Shown here: positions 42,963-54,352 of the stretch, piece after piece
Layout: the number at the start of each line of letters is the position of its first letter
Numbering within the stretch: the first letter of the stretch is position 1
Assembly (NCBI GenBank): GCA_958450365.1
Contig: CAUEEP010000408.1
Span: forward strand, 1-64,000
DNA from: Mesorhabditis belari
Taxonomy: Eukaryota; Nematoda; Chromadorea; Rhabditida; Rhabditidae
Direction of reading: 5' to 3'
Length of the DNA stretch: 64,000 nucleotides
Program-made: the position numbers and the translations under genes
Notes under the pieces: model-generated
Seen by the model: only the letters and a program-made list of their open reading frames with translations
Database searches by the model: none
Told to the model about the DNA's origin: nothing

Positions 42963-43187
42963 TGAAATGGCGGAAAATGAGGGGAAGGGGAGGGGAGGGG
43001 AGGGGTTACGGTATCTGTCTGTCTTTCTGTCTGTCTTTCTGTCTGCCTTACTGTACGGGCATTTTTTCAGCCGTATTTTGACCAATATTTCATTTTGCAT
43101 GAATATTATATTTTAAGTTGTTTTTGGTGTCATTCGATGCGTAATTTCATTTTGCATCAAATGATCGTTAAAATAGTCAATATATTG

Positions 43188-43277
43188 GGTTGATGAATTG
43201 AAAACTGCTGGCTATTGTCATATGTGACAGTTTGAGCACTTTCTTCAAAAGAAACCCATTTTGGTGTCAATGGAAAA
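43188..43277. repeat. Second left-end fragment of the same TIR element
   Basis: Matches the first 90 bp of the element at 28025, then turns into A-rich DNA. Confidence 0.8.
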
Positions 43278-44267
43278 AAGAAAAAAAAACCTGAAAAAAT
43301 AAAACACGACGAAAAACTGAAAAATTCTTTGTGGCGGGGTCCTTTTATTGCGTCGGGTTACGGTAGTTTCCGACGTTTGGCGCGGAAACGTCTGAAAGGC
43401 AAAGTGTACGGTGGACGGTCCGAAAGGCGTCAGAATTTTATTATTTCAAGAGAGAATTCCTTTAAATTGTTTTTAAGGGAGTATTAATCGCGGCCGGGTG
43501 ACGATAAAAATTTTTTTACGGCAACCACCTGTTTTTTTAAATTTTAATATCGCTGATTTTATTATAAAAAGAATAAAAGCCACCCGGCTAGAGTGATTTG
43601 ATGGGTTTACAAATTTTTTGAGGCACTGCAAGGCTTGGAGAAAAACAAGATCGTCACTCATCAGACACCTCAGCTAAAAGGCACCTATTTGAGAAAACTA
43701 AAACCAACAGAAAAATGTACAAGATGTAATTTGTATGTGAAAGGGTACTGTATCTATTTAAAGGTACAGGGGGGCATAGCACAAATCTGATTGCAGATTC
43801 GGATTCCTCACCTTCGAAAACCCTCGAGTATAAATTTTCAGCTTTCTAGCTCACTTTGTTGTAATTTTACGTTAATGTAATTTGTATTATCGCGTAGCCG
43901 TGACAGACGGACGTTTTATTTTTTATATAATAGATATTTGAAAAGGTTTTTAGACAATACAATTGATGAAGGAGCTATTTTCTTGCTGTCGACGGTCACA
44001 TGAGAGCTCTGTAACATCTTTGGGATTGGGAAAAAATGAGAGACCTCGATCGACGGCTTCGTTACGTGGAGCACAAATTTTCACCGCTTCCTACGTTGTC
44101 TGATTCATCTTTTATTGATTTTCTTTTGTCTCATCTTTTACAGGATGCGGAGAAAGTTTTAAGCGGCAATAAAAGTACATAATACGATTTTTCTCAGATC
44201 TCAGATCTCATGTATTTCAGAAAGTACATAATACGTAACAAAAATAAAAGCTATAATCATTTTAACA

Positions 44268-44536
44268 TACCGTAAATTCTGTAATAGTACCGCACCCCCA
44301 TAATGACGGCCGGAGTGGTGCGTAGTCTAGCTTTGAACGAGTTTTTCTCGACACTAGTCTATGCTACAATGCTCGTTTAGGTATCAAAAAATAGCCCTGA
44401 ATTTCGGCTATTTTTTTGATACCAAAGACGCATTTTTTTGAATATACGGGCGCTTTGAAAAAATGAAATACTAAAAAACTTTTGCGACTACGCGACTGTA
44501 CGAGGGCGGTGGGGTACTATTACAGTATTTACGATA
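44268..44536. mobile_element. Palindromic MITE, TACCGTAAATACTG family (268-bp form)
   Basis: Left end TACCGTAAATTCTGTAATAG, right end CTATTACAGTATTTACGATA, with the same internal blocks as 40258-40525 in the opposite order. It abuts the C-terminus of the transposase relic that follows. Confidence 0.88.
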
Positions 44537-45120
44537 AGAAAAACGGCTGAAGTTTCATAGTATCCTTATTTTTCTTTAATGCATGCTTTGAGACGTTTTG
44601 GGAGATCGGCCACCGCGGCACGAAGCACCTCGTCAGGAAGATCCATTCCGTAATCAATTTTGCTTTCAAAGCTGCTAAACTTTGGTGAGGGTTAGCCGAG
44701 ACTTTAGACTTCAAGATTTCCCATAATCCATCGGATTTGATTTATGGAGAGTTAGCAGGCCAGGGGAAGGATCAGGGTCTGAGTCTGAGCTTAATCTTAA
44801 GCCTGAGCCTAAGCCAGCCTAAGCCTAAGCCTAAGCCTAAGCCCGAATCTTGCGAGCCTAAGCCTAAGCCTAAGCTCGAGTCTTGCAAGCCTAAGCCTAA
44901 GCCCGAGTCTTGCGAGCCGGTGCTGAATCTTATCGAAACACCCATTGTCGTCCGGAAAAGTGTTTTTGAGCCCACCGCTTGAGCCTGAGCTTCAGTTATT
45001 TGCTTAAAATTTCATCCCGATAGTATTTTTGATTGATTTTGACACCGAGCTTCACGAAAACCAGAGATGTTTTGCCATCCGCTGTGATCCCGCCGCAAAC
45101 CAAAGATCTGGGATGAGATT
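44529..45120 (-). pseudogene. Tc1/mariner-superfamily transposase relic split by TTAGGC-type repeats
   Basis: Minus-strand pieces in order: about 45105-44998 (GGITADGKTSLVFVKLGVKI, NQKYYRDEILSK), 44975-44920 (AQKHFSGRQWVF..DSAPA, near the second catalytic Asp) and 44760-44575 (WPANSP, then LKSKVSANPHQSLAALKAKL, ITEW). These are the usual central and C-terminal motifs of maT/Tc1-like proteins. Where the normal protein needs only about 20 residues between DSAPA and WPANSP, the relic has about 150 bp of TTAGGC-rich repeat. Stops and frame changes show it is dead. Confidence 0.8.
44783..44925. repeat. Interstitial CCTAAG (nematode TTAGGC telomere-type) repeats inside a transposase relic
   Basis: CCTAAGCCTAAGCCTAAG runs alternate with CCCGAATCTTGCGAG or CTCGAGTCTTGCAAG, giving a higher-order unit of about 40 bp in three copies. 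Confidence 0.9.
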
Positions 45121-45129
45121 TTCAAGGTT

Positions 45130-46240
45130 TCTCATATAGAAAAAATTAAAAATTAGACAAGATTACAGTAGTTTGAAAAAAAGGAGCAAATTTTAGAAAA
45201 CAATTCATGGAAAACACTCTACTCCTTGCGAGCAATGATCAATTTTACCACTTTTCTTTCTTTCAACTTTCTCAAATCTCATCCTTTACCCCTTTTTCAC
45301 ATCACTTTTCTTCCATTTTATTTACCATTCTTGAGTTTTTCTCTTTTCCCCCCTTTTTGACACGTAAAGACGGTGTTCTTTCGGTTGAGATGAGAGCTTT
45401 TCCTAACAATGTACTCTCAACTTTTGAAGAAACACCAGTTTCTTTGTTCTTCACATTCTTGACAAATTTTAAATCCAAATCATTCTTTTTTCTCAGACTT
45501 GTTTAATTTTAAAGTTTTAAAGTAAAGAAAAGTTTTTTAAAGGTCCGGAAGATGAGCTTTGCTTTTGTTGTTTTCATTCAACTCCACAAACCATCTTAGT
45601 TTTGGCCTTCATTGGGGTTCGGCTACAAAAAGTTTCGGATTCTCCACTCGGCTCTCAAATGGAAAGCTCTCAAATGGAAATACCGTAAATCCTGGATTAG
45701 AATGACACCCTCCAGATCCCTCGAAATCTTTAGGCCTAAAACTTTAGGCCCTCCTTTGTAGGGGTTCTATGAATAGATCTAGGCCTAAAACCAACTATAA
45801 TTGGCAGTAAAATAGTAAAGTAAAATATTATTGGCAGTAAAATTTAAAACGCTACTTTTGAAAAAATAGAAAAATATGACGAACTTTTTGGATTGAAATT
45901 TCAATCCAAATTTTTGGAGATTCAAAGGCGGTCGCGGGTAAGAAAATATTTGCAGTTTTAAACGGATTTTTTTGTACATTTTGGACAAAGGGCCATCGTG
46001 AAAATAGTTTTTAACGAATTCGAAATTTCATTTTTTGGTCCTCCTTACCCACATTTTGGATCAGCCGAATTTTGAGGTTTTCATTTTTGATTCATGTGGT
46101 CCCCCTTACCCACATTTTGGATCAGCCAAATTTTGAGGGGTTGAAAAATAGAATGAGATGTCATTCTAATACAGCAGGTAGATTGCTTTCTCATTTTAAC
46201 ACAAAATTTATCGCGTAAAACAATACTTTCAATTAATCTG
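45130..46240. other. No gene recognised
   Basis: AT-rich DNA with short ORFs lacking splice or family support. Two copies of CCTTACCCACATTTTGGATCAGCC at about 46043 and 46103 form a short direct repeat. A TACCGTAAATCCTGG block at 45682 recalls MITE ends. Confidence 0.4.
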
Positions 46241-46244
46241 ATAA

Positions 46245-46705
46245 AAACAAATGATTTGGAAATCAAAAAAGAAACGACGACGCAGTGCTCCCATCGACTC
46301 TCTCCAAATGGCAGCGACGTCAATTGGAATGCGACGTTGCGCGAAAATTAACTCGACAAAAACAAATGATTTGGAGACGAAAAAGAAACGATGACGCGAT
46401 GCTCCCATCGACTACCTCTAAATGGCGAGCGGTGACGTCAATTGGAATGGGAAGTTCCGCAAAAATTACCTTGACGAAAAACAAATGATTTGAAAACGAA
46501 AAAGAAAAGACGACGCGACGCTCCCATCGACTACCTCTAAACGGCGGGCGGTGACGTCAATTGGAATGCGACGTTGCGCGAAAATTAACTCGACAAAAAC
46601 AAATGATTTGGAGACGAAAAAGAAACGATGACACGATGCTCCCATCGGCTATCTCTAAATGACGGTGACGTCAATTGAAATGCGACGTTGCGCGAAAATT
46701 TAACA
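46245..46705. repeat. Tandem repeat, unit about 110-118 bp, four copies
   Basis: ACAAATGATTTGGA begins near 46249, 46361, 46480 and 46597. Each unit also contains GCTCCCATCGACTACCTCTA and GTGACGTCAATTGGAATGCG. GTGACGTCA is a CRE-like palindrome present once per unit. Confidence 0.9.
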
Positions 46706-46807
46706 ATACGATAAAACTAATTTAAATTTGCGGCAGAAATTCAGCTTTAACATCAAAACGTCTCGAAAAGCACATTTTTTCTCTCTAAAGTTTTTTCTCT
46801 CTAAAGT

Positions 46808-46883
46808 GGAGCACGTGTGGCTGACTGGTTAAGTGTCTTTTATCTTAATCGGAAGGTCGAGGGTTCGAACCCCACATGCGACA
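46808..46883 (+). repeat. tRNA-derived SINE head
   Basis: TGGCTGACTGGTTAAG (A-box region) and GGTTCGAACCC (perfect B box) are 38 nt apart, with a leading CACGTGTGG partly complementary to CCACATGCG at the 3' end. The sequence following (46884 to about 47200, TGGTCACCCCCTTCGG onward) may be the body of the SINE. Confidence 0.65.
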
Positions 46884-48087
46884 TGGTCACCCCCTTCGGA
46901 TTTCCTTTCCCTTCGGGTTGAGAGGTTTTCTGGAGGGCAGTCTGGTGGTTGTGGCCCCAGTTCTTTAAAGTGACAAGCCACTCCTTCATCGTCATCTTCC
47001 CTTCACCACCAAAAAAGCTATTTAGTTCCCCATTGAGCTTAGGGTTAGGGAGCCGTCTGTCATGACGTGGGTTAAGTTAAGATATAGCCTAGTATTGTGT
47101 GTGTCATTGTATTGTGATTGATATATTTCGTGTATGCGATAAATTCACCACTGGTAGCCCCAGTCGGTATTTTTAATAAAGTTCATTCTCTACTTAAAAT
47201 CTGACTAGTTACGTCTCAGATCCATTACGTGTTCAAGCCAGGCTTGCCTTCCTCTTTCTTTCAACTCTACTTTGTGCTCAAATCTGTAAACACAAGCTAC
47301 CTGGCGCACTGATTGCCTCAGTTTCCTTATCGAGACTTGAGTAACTAAACCGACTTTCTTGTGGGTACCATGGTGTGCCAAGTCTGTTGCGTTTACGCCT
47401 TCTTGCACCAGAATTTGTTTCGTCAGTTATTGGTAACCTTGTACTTTGGAGGCAGTGGTAAACGCGAGCACTCTGGCACACCAGAATGCTGTTTAACGTC
47501 GGTTCAATTACCCAATTTCCTTAAAATCTCATCGATTTACTTTACTTTACTCATTTCTTGATATCTTTTTGCACAATTTTCGAAACCCTCAAGATTTGCT
47601 ATCAGAAAAGTCACGAGAATTTCTCTAAATGTTGAACACGAAATTTCTTGAGTGGATGAAAATGATCTCAAAGATTTGAGGGGAAAAAAGCGTTGAAGAG
47701 TGAGCTTTTTCTGACAAAACGGGGAACAAATCACCCACACTCTTCGTGATTCAAAGTCCAGGAATCCTTGCAGTCAGACAGACTTCTTCAGACAACTATT
47801 TTCTTACCTCATCACATTTTTGAAGCTTGTTTGCTTTGTTTTTTGATCAAAACAGTCGCTTGATCACTTGATAAAGACTTGGAGCTAAATAGAGAACGTC
47901 TCTTGTGAGCTTTTGCAATGAGATCAGCTCCATCTTATAGAATCGACTCCGCTGATTCCAAATCTGTTTTCAGTTTTTGTCCTCGATGCCTGTAGCGCGA
48001 GATATCTGGGCTACAAGTTATCTAGATATCTAGGCACATTTTTCGCAGGTGAGCCAACTAGTGGCTGCACCACGTCGCTAGCCAACT

Positions 48088-48157
48088 AGCGATGTGGTGC
48101 ATTGCAAAAGCTGTCGGCTACGGGTCGGGACCATCCTGGTTCGTTCCCTCCCGGGCT
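48088..48157 (+). repeat. tRNA-like unit
   Basis: Starts GATGTGGTGCATTGC (weak A box) and has a B-box-like GGTTCGTTCCC followed by TCCCGGGC. It is preceded by an inverted GCTAGCCAACTAGC. Probably another tRNA-derived repeat. Confidence 0.4.
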
Positions 48158-48287
48158 ATTTTAAATTTTTTAAGCTGTTTGCAGGTTTACACGTTATAAC
48201 AAGCTTTCAATTAAAGATTCGATAAAAATAGTTTGAATGCATTACTTTGGCGTAGCGTTTGCGCTTGTCAATTGAAGTGAGCTTGTT

Positions 48288-48640
48288 CTTTGGAGTGCAC
48301 TGAAGCGTAAACGCAAGCCATCTAGTGCACTGAAGCGTAGACACAAGCCATCTAGTGCACTGAAGAGTAAACGCAAGCCATCTAGTGCACTGCAGCGTAA
48401 ACACAAGCCATCTAGTGCACTGCAGCGTAAACACAAGCCATCTAGTGCACTGCAGCGTAAACACAAGCCATCTAGTGCACTGAGGAGTAAACGTAAGCCA
48501 TCTAATGCACTGAAGAGTAAACACAAGCCATCTAGTGCACTGAAGCGTAGACACAAGCCATCTAGTGCACTGAAGCATAAACACAAGCCATCTAGCGCAC
48601 TGAAGTGTAAACGCAAGCCATCTAGTGCACTGGAATCGCT
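48288..48640. repeat. 30-bp satellite with GTAAACGCAAGCCATCTAGTGCACTG
   Basis: About 11.5 copies in exact 30-bp register. Single copies of the same word are scattered elsewhere in the window (see findings). The two 124-125-codon minus-strand ORFs are repeat products. Confidence 0.96.
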
Positions 48641-49414
48641 AGAATTACCCTGAATCTAGTGAAATTAAGTGTTTTTTTCCTTAATTGAAACGAACTAGAA
48701 AAAAATCGTTTTAATCCAATTAAACCCCCCAAAATATTCACTTTTTGAGCTCGCAAAATCGAAAATAAAATCAAGACAAGCGAATTTTTTGGGGAAAAGT
48801 CTATCTCTTTCAATTTTCAAATATTTGAACAACTGTAGCTCTCAAAAAAAAGATGAGATTCAATCAAAAAATGTATCCGAATTTCATTCGAAATCCCGCT
48901 TTCTTACAATTTTTGCCCCATTTTCTATATAAAAATTTCAATCGCTGTTAAACAAATAATGTGAATTTGTTAAAATTTCCACATTTTTCATTGATTTTCA
49001 TCGATTTTCATCGATTTCCGCTCAATTTCTCATTCATTCTCTTCTTTTTCTGATTTAAATCCATTTCTTTTCATTTCTATGTGGCATTTTTTGCATAAAC
49101 GCACGGCATTTGATGCACTAATTTCCACACTCAATTTCTGCATAGATTAGTGATCTCGTTGTCAGTTTATCGTTTTTTTCTAGTAACTCTTCTGTTTCTC
49201 TATTCACTGCACTTTTAGGCAATAAACGCAAGCCATTTGGTGCAATGATTTGAACTTGAATCACTCTTCATACGATGATTTCACTGTCGGATTACTGTAG
49301 CTTTTGAAAACTGCTAAATTTAGCTTAATTCTTTCTCTCAGCATTTAAGATTTAGCAAAATTGCTAGATGCTAACGTGGTGAATAGTTTGATGAAATCGG
49401 ATCCTAGATAGGCT

Positions 49415-49870
49415 GAGGCTGGTTAGGCTTAGGCTTAGGCTTAGGCTTAGGCTTAGGCTTGGGCTTAGGCTTAGGTTAGGCTTAGGCTGCTTAGGCTTAG
49501 GCTGGTTAGGCTGAGCTTGGTGAGGCTGTGGCTGGTTAGGCTTAGGCTTAGGCTTAGGCTGGGTTAGGCTTAGGCTTGGGCTTATGTCTAGGCTTAGGCT
49601 TAGGCTTGGGCTTAAGCTTAGGCTTAGGCTTAGCTGCTTAGGCTTAGGCTGGTTAGGCTGAGGTTGGTGAGGCTGAGGCGGGTTAGGCTTGCACTTAGTG
49701 TGACGGCTAGCGGCTAGCGCCTCCCACTAAGTCTTTTTTGGTTTGGGCTGAATTCTTAGGCTTAGGCTGGGTAGGCTTAGGCTCAGGCTTAGGCTTAGGC
49801 TTAGGCTGGTTAGGCTTAGTTTTAGGCTAGGTTTAGGCCAAGTTGGTTAGGCTTAGACTGGTTAGGCTTA
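49415..49870. repeat. Degenerate interstitial TTAGGC telomeric-type array
   Basis: Many TTAGGC hexamers interrupted by TGGTTAGGC, TTGGGC and GAGGCTG variants over 450 bp, with a GACGGCTAGCGGCTAGCGCC interruption at about 49700. The array is followed by a 90-bp flank shared with 54173-54265. Confidence 0.93.
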
Positions 49871-50299
49871 AACTGGTTAGACAATGATCCTGAAGTACGC
49901 AGTGATCTATAACCAATTGCGATCTTTTCATCGCACCCATCTCATCGGATCTTTTCATTCAGTACAAATTTGGCAAAAACGATTCAGTCGGTGTGAGTAA
50001 ATATTCGTTTTCCTTTCAAAAGTTTTCTTGTCTCCCAATGGACTCACTTTTTCCATTTTCTCCGTTTTTTAGCCAACCTTTTGCCGCAACTTTTCCCCAC
50101 TAGACTTTATTTTACAAAGAAAAGTTTTGATTTTTAATTTTTTGGTAAAATTCTAAATTTTTAAAGTAATATAAAACAAAGAATTTTTTAAACTTTTAAC
50201 ATTTTAAAGTTTTAAAGTAAGTAAGTTCTAAAGTTTTTAGTAAATAAGTATTAAAAGTTTTGTCATAACTAGATAAATCTACAATTTACACAACTAGAT

Positions 50300-50770
50300 A
50301 ATTTATTTGGGGTGTTTGCTAAGAAAAAGCTTAGTTATAGAGCGTCAAAGCCTGGTGTACTTTGAGGTTCTGGATTCGGGTCAAACAGTTACGGCGAACC
50401 TCTACCAAGGCCAATTTGACCGCGTGGACCAGGCGCTGCGGCGCAAGGCGTGGATACGGCGTCGACAAAATTCCTCCACGACAACGCTCGACCGCATGTC
50501 GCAAAAATCACCCAGCAGAAAATTGAAGAAATGGGCTGGGAAGTTCTGCCTCATCCGCCATACAGCCCAGATTTGGCGCCTTCCAACTACCATCTGTTCC
50601 GATCAATGCACCACTTCTTGGCCGAGAAAAAGTTCAAGAACCAGGATTTTGCGATTTTTTTCTTAGGAAAAACCTGCGAAAGTCAGTCGACTTTGACTGC
50701 TTATATCTCGACGTACTGGCATCGGATCGGCTTAGGGTTGGTTTCATTAGAATCCTCATGAAATTTGGCT
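50300..50770 (+). pseudogene. Mariner transposase fragment with frameshift
   Basis: Frame one (50330-50455) gives YFEVLDSGQTVTANLYQGQF then DRVDQALRRK. The next frame (50450-50645) gives FLHDNARPHVAKITQQKIEE, MGWEVLPHPPYSPDLAPSNY and HLFRSMHHFLAEKKF, the central and C-terminal catalytic motifs (the third Asp in PDLAPSNYH). The N-terminal third is missing. GTTTGCTAAGAAAAAG.TTAGTTATAGAGC occurs at both 50315 and 50797 in direct orientation, so a duplication event may bound the fragment. It differs in sequence from the mariners at 29011 and 58376. Confidence 0.9.
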
Positions 50771-51289
50771 ATAGAAAAGTTTAATTTGTTGGCTTGTTTG
50801 CTAAGAAAAAGTTCAGTTATAGAGCAAATGGCAATCCTACGTCATTTTAAAGTTTTAAAGTAAGATTTAAAGGTTTAAAGTAAGTTTTAAAGTAAGATTT
50901 TGAAGGTTTAAAGTAAGATTTAAAGGTTTAAAGTAAATTTTAAAGGTTTAAAGTTAGTTGTCGTTAAAATTCTTCGAATAACTCCGTTTTTAGCAATCTC
51001 TCACCAAAGAACTGCTTCAGAATTCGGGAATCACGCGAAAATTTTGAAAGAGAAATGGAAACTCGACAAATATAAACCCCCCGAAAATTGTTATTTTGGG
51101 GGAAGCTTCGTTTAATTGGCTTGATTGACGTTTGATTGGCGTTATTGATTGGCTTTCAATTTTGCAAACAACCAATTTTCATCCCGACTTTACTTATTCG
51201 TTAAACTTCTAGAAGAAAATAGTTATAGAAAATAGTAGAAAGAAAACCAAAAAAAAGTAGAAACAAGCGAGCTGGGAGGATGAAATTTG

Positions 51290-51375
51290 GCTTAAAATCG
51301 CTCAAAATCGCTCAAAATCGTTCAAAATCGCGCAAAATCGTTCAAAATAGCGCAAAATCGTTCAAAAGCGCTTAA
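51290..51375. repeat. CAAAATCGCT 10-bp repeat
   Basis: About eight copies of CAAAATCG(C/T)T. Confidence 0.9.
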
Positions 51376-51985
51376 AATTTGAGTCAATTACCCAGGATTT
51401 GAGCGTTGGCTTGAGATTTGGCTCAAAATTTCGGTCAATTTTGCGATCAACTTGAAAACTGTTGCTTTGGATCAATTACCCAATCAAACCCAATCAAACC
51501 CAATCAAATCCAATCAAACTTCTTTTAAGAACTTGTCAAATTCCTCAAAGAAAAACCCCCGCAAAACAATTGCGTTTTCTGATGACGAAAGAGAAATTTT
51601 TGGTCATATTCATTTTTTGACAAATTGACCTCAATTTTCCCTTCGTTTACCCGTTGATTTGTCGTCGATGTAGTCGGGAAGGGAAAGGCTTGAGTAAATA
51701 AAACGAAAAAGAAAATGGAAAAGGGAATGGGAAAGAATATGGAAAAGAAATGGGAAAGAAGATGAAAAAGAAAAAGGAAAAGAAAAAGAAACAAGGAATT
51801 GGTCGACTCCGAAAAGAAAAATAGGTAGACTCTGGAATTTCTGGCCATAGAAATCGATTCGATTTTCTAAAGTTACCGTAATCCTTTCTCCAATCCTTCT
51901 CCAATCTCAATTCGATCTTCTTCAATTCTATTTCTTGCCCTATCTACAGTAATCTTCAGTACTTTAGATATATTAAGGATTAAGG

Positions 51986-52845
51986 TATATATGTCGTAGC
52001 TGATTATGAATTTCAGCCGGTTATGAATGAGTGGGTCTAGGAGCGTCCAACCATCAAGTATTTAGTATCATTCAACGCAGAATCATTAATAATTATGTTA
52101 AATTTTTGAAATTAGAAAGATTGGATAAAAAGAACACAAATTTTCAAATTTTTAAAGTTTTCTCTTGAACAAACAGTTTTTTTTGCTCTAATTTTTTTCT
52201 TTTTATCCAATCTTTCTAATTTCAAAAATTTAACATAATTATCAATGATTCTGCGTTGAATGATACCAAATACTTGATGATTGGACGCTCCTAGACCCAC
52301 TCATTCTTAATCGGCTACGGGGGTCCCGCCGATTTTGAATGAAATGTTGTAGCGCCGGCAATTTTTAACCTAAACTCACAAATTTGGTACCAATCGACGC
52401 AGAATTGATTTCGCTACAAGATGATACTAAATACTTGATGATTGGACGCTCCTAGACCCACTCATTCATAATCGGCTACGGGGGTCCCGCCGATTTTGAA
52501 TGAAATGTTGTAGCGCCGGCAATTTTTAACCTAAACTCATAAATTTGGTACCAATCGACGCAGAATTGATTTCGCTACAAGATGATACTAAATACTTGAT
52601 GATTGGACGCTCCTAGACCCACTCATTCTTAATCGGCTACGGGGGTCCCGCCGATTTTGAATGAAATGTTGTAGCGCCGGCAATTTTTAACCTAAACTCA
52701 TAAATTTGGTACCAATCGACGCAGAATTTAATTCGCTACAAGATGATATAATATTGTCCTCATACATTAAAGGGTTGCTCTACTGCTCTAGGTGCTCTAG
52801 AAAGATTTGCCAAAAAATTTCATTCATAATCGGCTACGACATATA
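51986..52845. mobile_element. TATATGTCGTAGC foldback element with internal 161-bp tandem amplification
   Basis: Left end TATATATGTCGTAGCTGATT, right end AATCGGCTACGACATATAA. The first 335 bp form a hairpin (TTTTTGAAATTAGAAAGATT and AATCTTTCTAATTTCAAAAA). A 161-bp unit with CGGCTACGGGGGTCCCGCCG then repeats from 52312, 52473 and 52634. Same termini as 59142-59512. Confidence 0.87.
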
Positions 52846-53449
52846 AGCTCAAGCTTTAGCTTGCTAAATCTTTCTCTCAAACCCTAACCATCGTAATTCT
52901 AGAAACGAATAATTTCTGCTTCCTTTTTTTCCTTTCTCTTTCTTTCCTTCCTTATCTTTTCCTCTTTTCAACTTAGCTCCTTGATATAGAATTTCAGACG
53001 AGATGGGAGAATTGGAAAGAAATAAAAGACGAACTTTGAAGTGCTCAAACTTTGAACAAAGTTTGATTCAAACTTTGTTCAAAGTTTGATTTCCTCTCGA
53101 TTCTCTTTACTTTCGATTTGCTTTCAAAAATCGATTAAAAGATTGAAGATCGATTAAAAGACAGTTTGAATTTAACTGCTACAATTTCTCTATTAGAAGA
53201 TCAGAAATTTTGAAAATCTTCATACTCCTTGTAAGAAATACCGTAAAAACTCTAATAGAAGCTGACTTTTCCATTTTTGACCAATTCGGTCATGATTTAC
53301 TGTCAATGAATTCGTTGTTCACATCCTCACTCAGATAGATTTGCTTAAGCAATTCAGCAGATCAGTTGCACTTGAAAGAGCACTTGAAAGTTTCAACAGT
53401 CTAGTTGAAATCGACCCAATGGCAAGGCCTGTTCTTCGGTACAGATTTG

Positions 53450-53650
53450 GTTCCTTCTCTCTATAGATTTGGTTCTTTTCTCTACAGATTTGGTTTCTTT
53501 TCTCTTCTCCACGGATTTGGTTCCTTTTCTCTACAGATTTGGTTCCTTTTCGCTTCTCCACGGATTTGGTTCCTTTTCTCTTCAGATTTGGTTCCTTTTC
53601 TCTACAGATTTGGTTCTTTTCTCTACAGATTTGGTTCCTTTTCAGTGGAT
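53450..53650. repeat. Tandem repeat CTACAGATTTGGTTCCTTTTCT
   Basis: About eight copies of a 22-31-bp unit with variants (CTTCTCCACGG). The ORFs on both strands are repeat-derived. Confidence 0.92.
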
Positions 53651-54090
53651 TTGATCGTCCTCGAATCCACCAACATTTATAGTCCCACAAGTCTTGACTT
53701 TTCCACTCCTTTGACAGACTTTTCTGGAAGACTGAGCGAATTGTTTCTCCTTCATCGACCATTGTTGAATCATCGCCCGTGAAAGATCATTTCTATTGGC
53801 TTTTCTATTAGAATTTATATATATTTGTATTTCCTTTTTCTGGCTTCACTCTACATTTTAAGCTCACTTTTTTCTTTCATTTAGATCTCTTATCTCTATT
53901 TCAAACAAGACTTCTAAATGATAACAATCTTGTTTATCCAATTTGCTGTAATGACGACAAATTGGAAAAACAAGAGACCTACAGAGTGCAGCAAAAGTTC
54001 TATCCTTTTTAAAATTCTCTCTAAATTCTCTGGTTGATTTTATTATATGTTTATAGCCAAAAGATAGCCAATTTTTCACAGAAGGCTGGC

Positions 54091-54172
54091 TTAGGCTCAG
54101 GCTTAGGCTTAGGCTTAGGCTTAGGCTTAGGCTTAGGCTTAGGCTTAGGCTTAGGCTTAGGGTTAGGCTTAG
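54091..54172. repeat. Nearly perfect interstitial TTAGGC array, about 14 copies
   Basis: TTAGGC in strict hexamer register with only TCAGGC, TTAGGG and TTAGAC variants, the cleanest telomere-type array of the window. It is followed directly by ACTGGTTAGGTAATGATC and the roughly 90-bp flank also found after the 49415-49870 array. Confidence 0.95.
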
Positions 54173-54265
54173 ACTGGTTAGGTAATGATCTTGAAGTACG
54201 CAGTGATCTATAACCAATTGCGATCATTTCGTCGCACCTATTTCATCAGATCATTTCATTATGGC

Positions 54266-54352
54266 TTAGCGTCGGCCCGGACCAAATTTCGATTCCGTTA
54301 TATAGAGTTTTCCGCTATATAGAGTTCCGTAATAGAGAGAGTCGACTGTATT
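54266..54352. mobile_element. Pogo/Tigger-type terminus
   Basis: TTCGATTCCGTTATATAGAG, TTCCGCTATATAGAGTTCCG and the end GAGAGTCGACTGTA resemble the termini at 607-633 and 15532-15611. Only one end is seen. Confidence 0.45.

Noticed and set aside
48288..48640. Possible CRISPR-like array of 30-bp repeats
   Set aside because: Copies abut without unique spacers; it is a satellite.
54091..54172. True chromosome end
   Set aside because: The array is short and followed by ordinary sequence on both sides, so it is interstitial.
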